From NCBI RefSeq assembly GCF_000154785.2, contig NC_015730.1:1116001-1180000 (forward strand): a stretch of 64,000 nucleotides of DNA, read 5' to 3'. This DNA comes from Roseobacter litoralis Och 149. GTDB taxonomy: Bacteria > Pseudomonadota > Alphaproteobacteria > Rhodobacterales > Rhodobacteraceae. The translations under genes and the position numbers were made by a program. The notes beneath the pieces were generated by a model, which did no database searches, was not told where the DNA came from, and was given only the letters and a program-made list of their open reading frames with translations. Shown one piece after another: positions 44,492-54,437 of the stretch (within the stretch, counting starts at the first letter, position 1; every line of letters begins with the position of its first letter).

Positions 44492-45300
44492 CCCCGGCCC
44501 CCTTTCAGGCTCGTGGTGCGGTTCAGCACCCAGTCGGCCACGAGGTTGATCGAAATGCACAGCACGGCGATGGCATAGGCCGGATAAAGGGCCGCCGCGA
44601 TGCCGTAGTTGATGCCTTCCTTGTTCTCTTTTACGATGCCACCCCAGTCCGCCTGCGGGGGCTGCACGCCAAGGCCGAGGAACGACAGGGTGGACACAAA
44701 GAGCACAGCAAAGATGAACCGCAGGCCCATTTCGGCCACCAGTGGCGACAGCGCATTGGGCAGGATTTCGCGAAAGATGATCCAGCCGGTTTTTTCACCG
44801 CGCAGGCGCGCCGCTTCGACGTAATCCATGACCGTGATGTCTACGGCGACGGCGCGCGCCAGCCGATAGACCCGCGTGGAATCCAGCAGCCCCATGAGAA
44901 CAATCAGGATGGTGATCGTCGTGGGCATGACAGACAGAACCACAAGCGCGAAGATCAGCGAGGGGATCGACATGATGAGGTCAACAAAACGACTGATCGC
45001 CTGATCGACCCAGCCGCCGGAGACAGCGGCAAAAAAGCCCAGCACGGAGCCTGTGATAAAGCTGAGCGCCGTGGCGGCGGTGGCGATAAAGATCGTGGTT
45101 TGCCCGCCATAGATCATGCGCGACAGCAGATCGCGCCCGATATTATCGGTGCCCAACATGAATTGATCAGAGGGCGGTTCCCAGACATCGCCAACGACTT
45201 CGGCCATGCCATAGGGCGCAATCAGGGGCGCAAAGATCGCCATGAGGAAAAACAGGGAGGTGAAAAACAGGCCGACAAGGGCCGCGATGGGTATTCTCAT
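44488..45300 (-). CDS. Oligopeptide ABC transporter permease (DppC-like)
   Basis: 270 aa, six membrane helices with the EAA-type loop near EAARLRGEKTGWIIFREILPNALSPLVAEM and the N-terminal segment MLGTDNIGRDLLSRMIYGGQ typical of DppC/OppC. Overlaps both neighbours by four bases. No substrate information. Confidence 0.92.
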   Translation of the reverse strand: MRIPIAALVGLFFTSLFFLMAIFAPLIAPYGMAEVVGDVWEPPSDQFMLGTDNIGRDLLSRMIYGGQTTIFIATAATALSFITGSVLGFFAAVSGGWVDQAISRFVDLIMSIPSLIFALVVLSVMPTTITILIVLMGLLDSTRVYRLARAVAVDITVMDYVEAARLRGEKTGWIIFREILPNALSPLVAEMGLRFIFAVLFVSTLSFLGLGVQPPQADWGGIVKENKEGINYGIAAALYPAYAIAVLCISINLVADWVLNRTTSLKGGRG

Positions 45301-46253
45301 TTCGGATGCCTCAACCTTGGGTTTGCAAGGATCGACACGATGTCCGCGACGAGGTTCAGACCGATGTAGACGGCGGCAAAGATCAGCCCGCAGGCCTGCA
45401 CCACGGGGATGTCCCGTTTGGCCACGTGATCCACGAGGTACTGGCCCATGCCGGGGTAGGCAAAGACGACCTCGACCACGACGACGCCCACGACGAGGTA
45501 GGCGAGGTTGATCATGACGACATTCACGATGGGCGCGATGGCGTTGGGGAAGGCATGTGTGGCGATGATTTTAAGCATCGGCATGCCCTTGAGTTCGGCG
45601 GTTTCGATATAGGCCGATTGCATCACATTGAGGATCGCCGCGCGCGTCATGCGCATCATATGCGCCAGCACCACCAGCGTCAGGACCATGACGGGAATGG
45701 CAATCGCGTTGAGCTTTTCGCCAAGGCTCATGCCATCGTTGATAATGGCGACGGACGAGAACCAGCCGAACTTGATGGATACCCAGTAGATCAGGATGTA
45801 GCCGATCATGAATTCCGGGACTGAGATCGTGGTCAGCGTCACCCCGGAGATCAGTTTATCGGGCCAGCGGTCCTTGTAGCGTACCGCCAGAAGGCCGAGG
45901 AAAATCGCCAGCGGCACCGAGATAACGGCAGCCCAGAAGGCGAGGAAAAGCGTATTTGACAGGCGTGACCCAAGGCTTTCGGCGATGTCGCGGCCATTGG
46001 TCAGAGCAGTGCCCAGGTCGCCCTGCATCACGCCACCGAGCCATGAAAAATAGCGGGTCAGCGCAGGTTCGTTCAGGCCAAGTTCACGTCTGAGATTTTC
46101 AAGGGCCTCTGGCGTGGCGGATTGGCCAAGGATCTGTTGAGCTACATCGCCGGGGAGAATGGAGGTTCCCGCAAAGATCAGCACAGAGGCGGCGAAGAGC
46201 AAAAGGACACCCAGCGCAACGCGCTGGGTTACCAGTTTCAGGATGGGATGCAT
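45297..46253 (-). CDS. Oligopeptide ABC transporter permease (DppB-like)
   Basis: 318 aa. ILPGDVAQQILGQSATPEALENLRRELGLNEPALTRYFSWL and ETAELKGMPMLKIIATHAFPNAIAPI (EAA loop) are classic for DppB/OppB. Forms the channel with the DppC-like protein. Starts 13 bases after the binding protein stop. Confidence 0.92.
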   Translation of the reverse strand: MHPILKLVTQRVALGVLLLFAASVLIFAGTSILPGDVAQQILGQSATPEALENLRRELGLNEPALTRYFSWLGGVMQGDLGTALTNGRDIAESLGSRLSNTLFLAFWAAVISVPLAIFLGLLAVRYKDRWPDKLISGVTLTTISVPEFMIGYILIYWVSIKFGWFSSVAIINDGMSLGEKLNAIAIPVMVLTLVVLAHMMRMTRAAILNVMQSAYIETAELKGMPMLKIIATHAFPNAIAPIVNVVMINLAYLVVGVVVVEVVFAYPGMGQYLVDHVAKRDIPVVQACGLIFAAVYIGLNLVADIVSILANPRLRHPK

Positions 46254-46266
46254 CTGACCGACCGCC

Positions 46267-47862
46267 CTAAGCGTCCGTCAGCCAGCATTTGATCGGTGCT
46301 TTGTTGTTCATCAGCGGACCGTTCGGATCATCGACCCAACCGCCCACATTGCTGGCAATCGCCCCGACGAAATCATTGAACATGGGCAGGATCAGACCGC
46401 CTTCGTCACGCACCATCATGGCCATTTCCGAATAGATGGCCTTGCGTTTGGCTTCATCGATCTCGGCGCGGGCCGCCAGCAGTTTTTCGTCGAACTCCGG
46501 TTTTTTGAAGCGCGTATCGTTCCAGTCTGCAGTCGACAGATAGGCGGTCGAATACATCTGGTCCTGCACCGGGCGACCGCCCCAATAGGACGCGCAGAAC
46601 GGCTGTACGTTCCAGACTTCGGACCAGTAGCCGTCATTTGGCTCGCGTTTGATTTCCAGTGGAATACCAGCGGCTTGTGCGGACTGCTGGAACAACGCGG
46701 CGGCATCAACCGCGCCGGGGAAAGCACCATCGGCTGTGCGCAGAATAATGGGCGATCCGTCATGGCCGGATTTCTTGTAATGCTCCGCCGCTTTGGCCAC
46801 GTCATGTTGGCGCTGCTCGATCGTCGTGTCGAACAGAGGGTATCCGGCATTGATCGGGAAGTCATTCCCGATGGAGCCATAGCCGCGCAGGATTTTGTCG
46901 ACAAGCTCTTCGCGGTTGATGGCGTATTTCAGGGCAAGGCGCAGTTCATTATTGTCGAAGGGTGCAGTGTCGATGTGCATGATGAACACGTAGTGCCCGC
47001 GACCGGCTGTCGATTTCACGCTGAGGCTCGGTGCGCGGTCCAGAAGGGCCGCGACTTTGGGGTCCACGCGGTTGATCATATGCACTTGGCCGGACTGCAG
47101 GGCGGCGGTGCGCGCGGTTGCATCATTCAGTACCAGTTGCTCTGAGAACTCTGCAAAGCCGCGGTTGTCCGCGTCCCAGTAATCATCGCGCCGTTTGAAG
47201 CCATGACGCACGCCGGGTTCGTCAAATTCAATTGTATAGGGGCCGGTGCCGATGCCTGCGGCGGGGTTATCCATGCCGCCACCAGGCTGGATCATCAGGT
47301 GGTAGTCTGCCATCAGGTAGGGCAAATCGGCATTGCCGGTGGACAGGTCAACGATGAAGTTGTCGCCATCCACGGACATTTCTTCGATGCCGCGCATGAT
47401 GCCGAGGGCACCCGACTGGCTGTCTTCGTTGGAGTGGCGCTGCATGGTCATCATGACATCTTCGGGAGTCATTTCCTTGCCGTTTGAAAACGGAATGCCC
47501 TTGCGGATTTTGAACACCCATTTTTTGGCGTCAGATGATCCTTCCACGCTTTCGGCCATGCGCATCTCAAGGCTGCCGTCGGCACCGACATCCACGAGCG
47601 TCTCGCCCCAGTGGCGCAAGTTATAGAGCGGCACTTCGGAGGCGGTCAGGGCCGGGTCTTGCGTGTTCGTGCTCTCGCCACCCGAGGCGCCCAGTTTCAA
47701 CGTGCCACCGCGCACGGGGCCTGCTGCCTTTGCAGCGCTCGCAAGCATGGCATTAGCAACCACGGCTGTGACACCAAGCGCTGCCGCGCGCCCCACGAAT
47801 TCGCGGCGGGTCATCAACCCTTTGGTCACACGTGTACTAAGGTGCTTGAGTTCGTCGTTCAT
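46267..47862 (-). CDS. Oligopeptide ABC transporter substrate-binding protein (Tat-exported)
   Basis: 531 aa from ATG 47862, which lies six bases after GGGAG; the in-frame ATG at 47868 is too close to it. The N-terminus TRREFVGRAAALGVTAVVANAMLASAAKA carries a twin-arginine signal. The rest is an SBP_bac_5 protein (DPALTASEVPLYNL, GIPFSNGKEMTPEDVMMTMQR, FDNNELRLALKYAINREELV). It collects peptides or similar solutes in the periplasm and is the first gene of the transporter operon. Confidence 0.92.
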   Translation of the reverse strand: MNDELKHLSTRVTKGLMTRREFVGRAAALGVTAVVANAMLASAAKAAGPVRGGTLKLGASGGESTNTQDPALTASEVPLYNLRHWGETLVDVGADGSLEMRMAESVEGSSDAKKWVFKIRKGIPFSNGKEMTPEDVMMTMQRHSNEDSQSGALGIMRGIEEMSVDGDNFIVDLSTGNADLPYLMADYHLMIQPGGGMDNPAAGIGTGPYTIEFDEPGVRHGFKRRDDYWDADNRGFAEFSEQLVLNDATARTAALQSGQVHMINRVDPKVAALLDRAPSLSVKSTAGRGHYVFIMHIDTAPFDNNELRLALKYAINREELVDKILRGYGSIGNDFPINAGYPLFDTTIEQRQHDVAKAAEHYKKSGHDGSPIILRTADGAFPGAVDAAALFQQSAQAAGIPLEIKREPNDGYWSEVWNVQPFCASYWGGRPVQDQMYSTAYLSTADWNDTRFKKPEFDEKLLAARAEIDEAKRKAIYSEMAMMVRDEGGLILPMFNDFVGAIASNVGGWVDDPNGPLMNNKAPIKCWLTDA

Positions 47863-47979
47863 CGTCATCTCCCGATTGTGATGCGCTTTGTGCGCTTATC
47901 TGTTTTTTCGTGATGTCAGTAAGCATGCGCATTTCCTGCCATGCCGCAAGGCTTATTGCACGAATTTGATTGTACCCAT

Positions 47980-49971
47980 CTAAATGTGGTCGCGGGGAAT
48001 TTGGTCTGACACATCACGCGCATAGATGCATTCGTCGTTCTCATAGGCTTCGATGCGCGCCGAAAGGAAGAACGTATCCGCGTCGCACCACATTTTGCTA
48101 TGCGCCTCAGTACGCAGGCGTATGTTGTCCCGCTCGATTTCCTCGGTCCAATGGCAGGTGCCACGCGCCGACAGCGGATCATTCGGGTGAATATCCCAGC
48201 GTTCGCGCGCAACTGAACCCGCGATCAGGCCATGTTGCTTATCGCGCAGTTTCCCGAAATCATCTTCGATGATCAGCGAGACAACCCCTGTGGTCATGTC
48301 CGTTTCGCGCCGCCGCACGCTCTTGGCCTCGCGCAGTGTTTCAACCTCCCACGGGGGGGCGGCGGTCGGCGGTTCGAACCGGCATTCGTCGCGCCGTGCC
48401 TTGCGACGCACGGGCAGGTTCATCGTCCCACTATGCAGCGTAATGCGTGCCGCTTGCGGTGCGGGCCAGATTAGCGGCCAGTAGTTTGTCGACACGGAAA
48501 CCCGCAGTTGGTGACCTTTGGGCAGCCGGTATGCAATATGATCGAGGTGGAAAACCACGCGTAAGGGTTCCCCCGGCGTCAGATGGCTGGGGTTGGCATG
48601 CCCGTCGCGGTGGCTCAGGTTCATCACGCCATATGTGATGCGCGTCGTCGCACCATCGGGATGCACGTGATTGAGCCGCACGGCGATCTGCGTCTGTGGC
48701 TGGTCCGAACTCAGCCGCAAGGTGATGCGTGGCGCGCCGAAGATATCCGTGTCATCCTCCGCCGGGGCGCTGTCAAACGTGGCGGAATGCGTATCATCGC
48801 GCCGCTGATCGCCCGGCATTTCCGGCCCCAGCCAGATGGCGCAATATTCACCGGATTCCGCCCCGCAATCCTGTGGCGATGAGACCTCTGCCCGCAAGGC
48901 CCCTGCGCCATCGGACAGGCCGTTGTTCGTCAGATGCAGGGAGCGGTGGGGGATATGTGTTGTTGCGCCATATTCCTCTGCTGCCCAGCGACCCGGCCGT
49001 TCGGTATACCAGCGTTGGGGGCGTGCGCCGTCCATGATGTAGGCGCGGTAATCGGGGTCCTGCGTCACTCCGGTGTCGATATCCTTGAGCCAGTGATCCC
49101 ACCAGCGCAGGGCTTCCTGCAGAAAACCGATGCGCGGTTCGGGCACGGCGAAATGGGGGTATTTATGCACCCATGGCCCGACAATGCCCTTGGCATCCGG
49201 CAGCGCTTCGACCAGTTTCGGCACCGCGTTTTTATAGGCGTCCCCCCAGCCGCCAATCGCAAGCACCTTGGCCTTGATGGCGCTGTAGTCTTCGCAGACC
49301 GAGCCGTGTTCCCAATAGGCATCGCGCCTTTGGTGGCGCAGCCAGACCGAGGGTAAAAACGGTTCGTTCTCAAGGCGTTCCAACCACATGGCGCGCCAGT
49401 CCGGGCGCAGGGCAGGGTCGGGGGCGCGGCTGGAATAGGCCCACATCGTGGAGCCCCAGCCGAGATTTTCATTCAGCAGGCAGCCGCCCTTGTAATGGAT
49501 GTCATCTGCGTAGCGATCCACGGTCGAACAGAGCGTGATTACGGCTTTGAGCGGGGCAGGGTCAAGGACCGCAACCTGCAATCCGTTAAAGCCGCCCCAG
49601 CTGATCCCCATCATCCCGACACGTCCGTTGCACCAGTCCTGTGCTGCGATCTGGTTGATGACTTCGACCGCGTCGGCCAGTTCCTGCGGGGTGTATTCGT
49701 CCTGCATCACCCCTTCGCTGTCACCATTGCCGCGCATATCGACCCGCAGGCAGGCATAGCCGCGTTCTGCAAACCACGGGTGGGTCAGCGCGTCGCGCGC
49801 GCAGGTGCCGTCGCGCTTGCGGTAGGGTAAATACTCGAGGATCACCGGCACAGGATCTGACCCTGCGTCCTTGGGTTTCCACAATCGCGCAGAAAGCCTG
49901 CATCCGTCTGAAAGCGTGATGCCGAAATCTGCGTCTTCTTCGATGTCGCGTAGGGAGGTGTCGTTATTCAT
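47980..49971 (-). CDS. CocE/NonD-family alpha/beta hydrolase (peptidase S15)
   Basis: 663 aa, cytoplasmic. The catalytic domain has LEYLPYRKRDGT, RVDMRGNGDSEG and the nucleophile elbow GISWGGFNG, followed by a cap and a C-terminal jelly-roll domain (LRVSVSTNYWPLIWPAPQ). Family members cleave X-Pro dipeptides, cocaine esters or similar amides. Placed upstream of the peptide importer in the same direction, it probably hydrolyses imported material. Confidence 0.88.
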   Translation of the reverse strand: MNNDTSLRDIEEDADFGITLSDGCRLSARLWKPKDAGSDPVPVILEYLPYRKRDGTCARDALTHPWFAERGYACLRVDMRGNGDSEGVMQDEYTPQELADAVEVINQIAAQDWCNGRVGMMGISWGGFNGLQVAVLDPAPLKAVITLCSTVDRYADDIHYKGGCLLNENLGWGSTMWAYSSRAPDPALRPDWRAMWLERLENEPFLPSVWLRHQRRDAYWEHGSVCEDYSAIKAKVLAIGGWGDAYKNAVPKLVEALPDAKGIVGPWVHKYPHFAVPEPRIGFLQEALRWWDHWLKDIDTGVTQDPDYRAYIMDGARPQRWYTERPGRWAAEEYGATTHIPHRSLHLTNNGLSDGAGALRAEVSSPQDCGAESGEYCAIWLGPEMPGDQRRDDTHSATFDSAPAEDDTDIFGAPRITLRLSSDQPQTQIAVRLNHVHPDGATTRITYGVMNLSHRDGHANPSHLTPGEPLRVVFHLDHIAYRLPKGHQLRVSVSTNYWPLIWPAPQAARITLHSGTMNLPVRRKARRDECRFEPPTAAPPWEVETLREAKSVRRRETDMTTGVVSLIIEDDFGKLRDKQHGLIAGSVARERWDIHPNDPLSARGTCHWTEEIERDNIRLRTEAHSKMWCDADTFFLSARIEAYENDECIYARDVSDQIPRDHI

Positions 49972-50024
49972 GCGCCAACGGTTGCCGCCCTGTGCCCTGT
50001 TGTCAAGCGGTCAGCGCCGCCCTT

Positions 50025-51137
50025 TCACTGCTTGAGCGCGATGACGAGGTCCATCACATTTGTGCCCGTGGGCCCCGTGCGCAACAACGCCCCGCGCGCG
50101 TCCAGCCATGTCCCTGCATCGGCACGATCAAGCGCGTCCTGCCCACTGGCATCCCATGTTTCGCCATCGACAATGGCCCCGGCGGCATCGGTCGGCCCGT
50201 CCGTGCCATCGGTTCCGGCAACCAGCACCTCAATTCCGGACTGGCCCGCGATTTCGCGCGCGATCAGCAGGGCGAGCGCCTGATTGCGCCCGCCGCGTCC
50301 CGGCTGCGGCGGCAGGATGACGGTGGGCTCACCGCCCCGAATGTGCACGCCCGCAGGCCCGGACACAAGAGCGCGGCCGAGACGCGGCCCGAGCGTTTTG
50401 ATGTCGTCATAAAGGCTCTCTTCGTTTGATCTGACCGGCAGGCCCTGATCCGTGGCCTTTTGCGCGACGGCCTGTCTGGCGATGGCGTTGCTGGCGACGA
50501 TCTGCGCGGTGAAAGAAAACGGCGGATCCTCCGGCGCATCTGCAACCCCCGATCCGATGACGGAGAGCATATCGCCCTCCACATCCGAAATCGCTAGGCT
50601 CGTCACCTGCGCGCCCTTGAAGTTGGACAAAAGCTTGCCCCCCTTCACCCGGCTGAGGGTTTTACGCACCTTGTTCATCGCGTGAATATCCGCGCCAGAG
50701 CCAAGCATTTCGGTCGTTCTGGCCTTAAGCCCGGCAAGATCAAGCCCCTCGACCGGGGCTTCGGCAAGGGCAGAGGCGCCACCGGACACCAGCATCAGCA
50801 AGTGGCTGCCAGCCGCCATGCGCGACACCACATCCAGCATGCGCGCCCCGGCCAGCAGCGAGCTTTCGTCCAGTACCGGGTGCGCCGCCTCGATGATTTC
50901 TGCACGCGCGGGGGCACCGTCCGCGTGGTCATGTTTCGTGACAATCAAGACAGGGGCGTTGGGGAATTTCTCATGGGCCGCAATCGCCATGGCCGTGGCG
51001 GCCTTGCCCACGGCGATGATCTGATCGGGGCTGTCGGTCACAGTACCCGTTGACAGCGCATGCTGCACGGCACTGTCGCCGCGCACGGCCATAACGCCAG
51101 CCTCAAAAAGGGATACCAATGTGTTTTGATGTGTCAT
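50025..51137 (-). CDS. Glycerate 2-kinase (GckA/TtuD, MOFRL family)
   Basis: 370 aa. N-terminal DUF4147 part with IIAVGKAATAMAIAA and VSGGASALAEAPVEGL, and C-terminal MOFRL part with PGRGGRNQALALLIAREI and AGTDGTDGPTDAAGAIVDG. Phosphorylates D-glycerate to 2-phosphoglycerate in serine-cycle, tartrate or glyoxylate use. Confidence 0.88.
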   Translation of the reverse strand: MTHQNTLVSLFEAGVMAVRGDSAVQHALSTGTVTDSPDQIIAVGKAATAMAIAAHEKFPNAPVLIVTKHDHADGAPARAEIIEAAHPVLDESSLLAGARMLDVVSRMAAGSHLLMLVSGGASALAEAPVEGLDLAGLKARTTEMLGSGADIHAMNKVRKTLSRVKGGKLLSNFKGAQVTSLAISDVEGDMLSVIGSGVADAPEDPPFSFTAQIVASNAIARQAVAQKATDQGLPVRSNEESLYDDIKTLGPRLGRALVSGPAGVHIRGGEPTVILPPQPGRGGRNQALALLIAREIAGQSGIEVLVAGTDGTDGPTDAAGAIVDGETWDASGQDALDRADAGTWLDARGALLRTGPTGTNVMDLVIALKQ

Positions 51138-51167
51138 GCGGTGTCTTGTGCAGTTGAAAGGAAAAGG

Positions 51168-51614
51168 TCAGGCATCGGCGGTATCAAGCCAGAGGGTAAC
51201 AGGCCCATCGTTGCGAAGCGATACCTCCATATCCGCGCCGAACTGGCCGGTCTGCACGGGAATGTCCAGTGCGCGCAAATCTTGCGCGAATTGCTCGTAT
51301 AGCGCTTGCGCCTCTGCGGGTTTGGCAGCACCGGAAAAACCGGGGCGATTGCCGCGTGACGTGTCGGCGGCCAGCGTGAACTGGCTGACCACGAGGGCGG
51401 CACCGCCGGTTTGTGCAAGGTTCAGGTTCATTTTACCGGCGTCATCCTTGAATACGCGCAGCCGGGATATCTTGGCGACCAGTCGCGCGCTTGTGTCCGC
51501 AGTATCACCGGGCATGGCGCAGACCAAGATCAGCAGCCCATGGTCAATCGCGCCGATTGTATTGTCGTCGACCGCGACCGATGCCGCACTGACACGTTGC
51601 AGCAGCGCCCTCAT
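51168..51614 (-). CDS. dtd: D-aminoacyl-tRNA deacylase
   Basis: 148 aa, whole-length match to Dtd: [16 protein letters not shown], the catalytic SQFTLAAD, and the cross-subunit motif region [22 protein letters not shown] (NxGPxT). Removes D-amino acids from mischarged tRNA. It lies 30 bases upstream of the glycerate kinase start. Confidence 0.95.
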   Translation of the reverse strand: MRALLQRVSAASVAVDDNTIGAIDHGLLILVCAMPGDTADTSARLVAKISRLRVFKDDAGKMNLNLAQTGGAALVVSQFTLAADTSRGNRPGFSGAAKPAEAQALYEQFAQDLRALDIPVQTGQFGADMEVSLRNDGPVTLWLDTADA

Positions 51615-51657
51615 CGCGTCACCGCCGCGCCGTGGTGTTTCGGTTTGACCGTTTGGA

Positions 51658-52764
51658 TCATTGGTTCATCGCGTAAAAATATCCCACAGCGGCGGCCACA
51701 GATAAGCCGACGATTGCGGCCAATGCAATCTTGATCGCTGAATACGGCCGCTCCCCCTGCACCTTGCCTGTGCGCCCGTTCACCACAAAGCGATAGGTTT
51801 CGCCCCGGTATTTGTAGGCGGCAAGCCAGACCGGCAAGAGGATATGTTTGAACGTGACATCGCGAATTTGCGTATCGACGCGGTGAACGCGTTGCCGGTC
51901 GCCGCCGATGTCGAATTTGATGTCACGGCGGATCGTGGCGTCCATGATGGCGCGCGCCTCAATAAAGCCTTGCTCCAGCGTGACGGCGTATCCTTCGGCG
52001 CGAAAGCCTGCGAGGTATTCGGGCGTATAGGGTTCAAGTGCGGCAAGATCCCAGGGGGCCAGACCATCGGTGAACCTTTTGGGAAGGCTTTTTGACGCCA
52101 GCACCAGAACATCATCAAAGAACCGCGCAACCTGCCCGCGCGCTGCGCGCCATCGCACCTTGGCGACCCGGACGGTTGTTGGTTTGCCGTCGCGCATGAC
52201 CTGACGGGTCTGATAGTAGACCGTGCCCCGCTCGCCAGTGTAGCGCGACGTGGTGTCTGCATCATAGGTCCAGTAGGGCACATAGATGCCATCCATCTTG
52301 CGCCCCTTGCGGGCGTAATCCTGAAGCCCGTTTGGCGCGAACCAAAGCGAGCCCAGCCAGTCGTTCATCGCATCATGGGCGGTGCGCTCGTCCAGTGCAA
52401 AAGGCAAAACCGCCCGCGGTTTGATGTGGCGGTGAGTGCCGGTGTCGGTGACGACAGGCGTTGCACAAAACGGGCATTCCTTGGCGTGCACATTGGGATC
52501 AAAGGCGACTTCGGCGGCGCAATTGGGGCAGGAGGAGACGCGCGTCTCTTCCATCTCGGGCGCGGGCAGATCGCCTTTCAGGGCCGTGTTGAAATCAAGC
52601 TCGCGGATTTTCGCCGCCGCCCATGGCCCTTGATCGAGGCTTTCGATATGCCCGCAATGCGCACAGACCATTTGCCCCTGCGCCGGGTCAAACCGCAGGT
52701 CTGCGCCGCAGGTGTCGCAGGGAAAATGATGCTCTGCCTGCTGGATTTGCGCCTCTGTGCTCAT
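51658..52764 (-). CDS. TFIIB-type zinc-ribbon membrane protein linked to an SPFH gene
   Basis: 368 aa. Two N-terminal zinc knuckles ([12 protein letters not shown]...[10 protein letters not shown] and [12 protein letters not shown]...[10 protein letters not shown]), a central domain with [20 protein letters not shown], and a C-terminal membrane helix ([19 protein letters not shown]). Such proteins occur beside SPFH proteins with a GYF-like tail and may work with them at the membrane. Starts inside the b561-like gene end (four-base overlap). Confidence 0.75.
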   Translation of the reverse strand: MSTEAQIQQAEHHFPCDTCGADLRFDPAQGQMVCAHCGHIESLDQGPWAAAKIRELDFNTALKGDLPAPEMEETRVSSCPNCAAEVAFDPNVHAKECPFCATPVVTDTGTHRHIKPRAVLPFALDERTAHDAMNDWLGSLWFAPNGLQDYARKGRKMDGIYVPYWTYDADTTSRYTGERGTVYYQTRQVMRDGKPTTVRVAKVRWRAARGQVARFFDDVLVLASKSLPKRFTDGLAPWDLAALEPYTPEYLAGFRAEGYAVTLEQGFIEARAIMDATIRRDIKFDIGGDRQRVHRVDTQIRDVTFKHILLPVWLAAYKYRGETYRFVVNGRTGKVQGERPYSAIKIALAAIVGLSVAAAVGYFYAMNQ

Positions 52765-53186
52765 AACATACCGTGGAGGGATCGAGGCGTTATCCGGTGC
52801 AGCGCCCCATCCATCAGCGCCATGTGCCGCCAGAGGTTAAAGAGTGCGTGCAGGGCAGTGGCGGCGACCAGAGCGACCAGCAGCGCATGCGTGTCGGGGC
52901 CGGGTAAGGCCGCTCCAAAGCTCAGCGCCAGCGTGCTGAGGGATGTCCAGACCAGCAGAAGATACATGCCGCGATTGAGCCATGGATGCGCCTGTCGAAA
53001 CGGCCCCGTCAGTTTCGGACCCGGCCCATTCATCCGGCCAAACGCAAGGGCAAGCGCGCCCATGGCCAGACCGCTCAGCCCGAAGGCGGCGGTAAAGAGT
53101 GCGGTTTCGCGCCCCGATGCCAAAACCAGCAAAAGCAGAACCAGCACCAGCCAGTGTAACAGGATGGTGGCACGGCGACGGGTCAT
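52761..53186 (-). CDS. Small four-helix membrane protein, cytochrome b561-like
   Basis: 141 aa with four membrane helices. His residues lie in helix 1 (LLHWLVLV), before helix 3 (FRQAHPWLNRG) and in helix 4 (ALHALFNLWRHMAL), a spacing like the haem ligands of b561-type proteins. Haem binding is inference. Operon partner of the SPFH and zinc-ribbon genes. Confidence 0.65.
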   Translation of the reverse strand: MTRRRATILLHWLVLVLLLLVLASGRETALFTAAFGLSGLAMGALALAFGRMNGPGPKLTGPFRQAHPWLNRGMYLLLVWTSLSTLALSFGAALPGPDTHALLVALVAATALHALFNLWRHMALMDGALHRITPRSLHGML

Positions 53187-53273
53187 AACACGCGCGCTTT
53201 CGCCGGGCTATGGCGCGCGGTGCGGCTCAGTTGTGGCGGCGCGGCATATGGTTTCTGACGTTCGCTCAAGGGT

Positions 53274-54410
53274 TTATCCCGCGTTCGGCAGGGGCGGGGG
53301 AGGCGGCAGGACGGTGAAAAGCTGTGCGAGTTCCGTGACGTCCTCGGCGGCCATCCAACCATCCTGACCGGGCGTCCAGACGAGAGTCTGACGCGTCAGC
53401 GCCCCTTCGCTCACCATGCGGCCCATCTTGGCTTTGGAAAAGGGGCCCTTTGTCTGACCCTGCTCTGCGATGTGCCAGACATGTTCGACCGGGGGCAGGG
53501 CGGGAGGGGCCATGTGCCGCGCCGCAGCAGCCGGTGCCGCCTCGGCCCGCGCGCCCCAGGGGCCTGCCTGTTGCGCGGCGGCCTGCCCGATCTGCATGCC
53601 CAGACCGGCACCCAGACCTGTCTGCAGGGCAGCCGCCCCGCCCCCATCGCGCCCCAAGGCTTCAGCGGCCTGAAACTGCATGTATTCGTTGAGGTTCCCG
53701 ATCACACCCATCGACGATCGCTTGTCCATGACCTGTTCCACGGACGGCGGCAGCGAGATGTTTTCGATGTAAAGCTCTGGCATCGACAGCCCGTATTCTG
53801 CCAGTTGACTGCTGATTTCCTTGCCCACCAGCTGACCCAGTTCGCGCGTGTTGGCGGCCATGTCCATGACCGGGATGCCCGCGCGCGCAAGGGTGCGCGA
53901 AAATTCCTGCACGATGATGTTGCGGATCTGAAAGCTGATCTCATCCATGGTGAATTCGCCATCGGTCCCAACGATTTCGACAAGGAATTTGGCCGGGTCG
54001 CTCACCTTGATCGTATAGGTGCCAAAGGCGCGCAGCCGGACCGGGCCGAATTCCGGATCGCGGCAGATCACCGGGTTTTTGGTGCCCCATTTGAGATCGC
54101 TGAACCGGGTCGTATTGACGAAATACACCTCGGATTTAAACGGGCTGCGAAAGCCATGATCCCAGTGTTGCAGCGTCGTCATCACCGGCATGTTGTTGGT
54201 TTCAAGCATGTAAAGCCCCGGCGTAAAGACATCCGCAAGTTGCCCCTCATGCACAAACACGGCCGCCTGACCCTCGCGCACGGTCAGTTTCGCCCCATAT
54301 TTGATTTCATGCCCTTCCCGCTCGAAACGCCACACCATGGTGTCACGGGTGTTATCCGTCCAATGGATGACGTCGATGAATTCGCCGGAGAGAAAATCAA
54401 ATATACCCAT
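53274..54410 (-). CDS. SPFH-domain protein with C-terminal GYF_2-like domain
   Basis: 378 aa. N-terminal SPFH (band 7) domain: IIHWTDNTRDTMVWRFERE-like start, KLTVREGQAAVFVHEGQLADVFTPGLYMLETNNMP, and the coiled segment to residue 240. An alanine-glycine rich linker follows, and then a GYF_2 domain (VWHIAEQGQTKGPFSKAKMGRMVSEGAL...TLVWTPGQDGW). Similar proteins are annotated as virion core protein-like and sit in lipid-raft-like complexes at the membrane. Confidence 0.85.
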   Translation of the reverse strand: MGIFDFLSGEFIDVIHWTDNTRDTMVWRFEREGHEIKYGAKLTVREGQAAVFVHEGQLADVFTPGLYMLETNNMPVMTTLQHWDHGFRSPFKSEVYFVNTTRFSDLKWGTKNPVICRDPEFGPVRLRAFGTYTIKVSDPAKFLVEIVGTDGEFTMDEISFQIRNIIVQEFSRTLARAGIPVMDMAANTRELGQLVGKEISSQLAEYGLSMPELYIENISLPPSVEQVMDKRSSMGVIGNLNEYMQFQAAEALGRDGGGAAALQTGLGAGLGMQIGQAAAQQAGPWGARAEAAPAAAARHMAPPALPPVEHVWHIAEQGQTKGPFSKAKMGRMVSEGALTRQTLVWTPGQDGWMAAEDVTELAQLFTVLPPPPPLPNAG

Positions 54411-54437
54411 ATGTCTCAGTCCTTTGGTCTGTGACCC

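Noticed and set aside
43580..44578. 332-codon plus-strand frame opposite the double ATPase
   Set aside because: The minus-strand ATPase has both sets of Walker and signature motifs; this frame has none.
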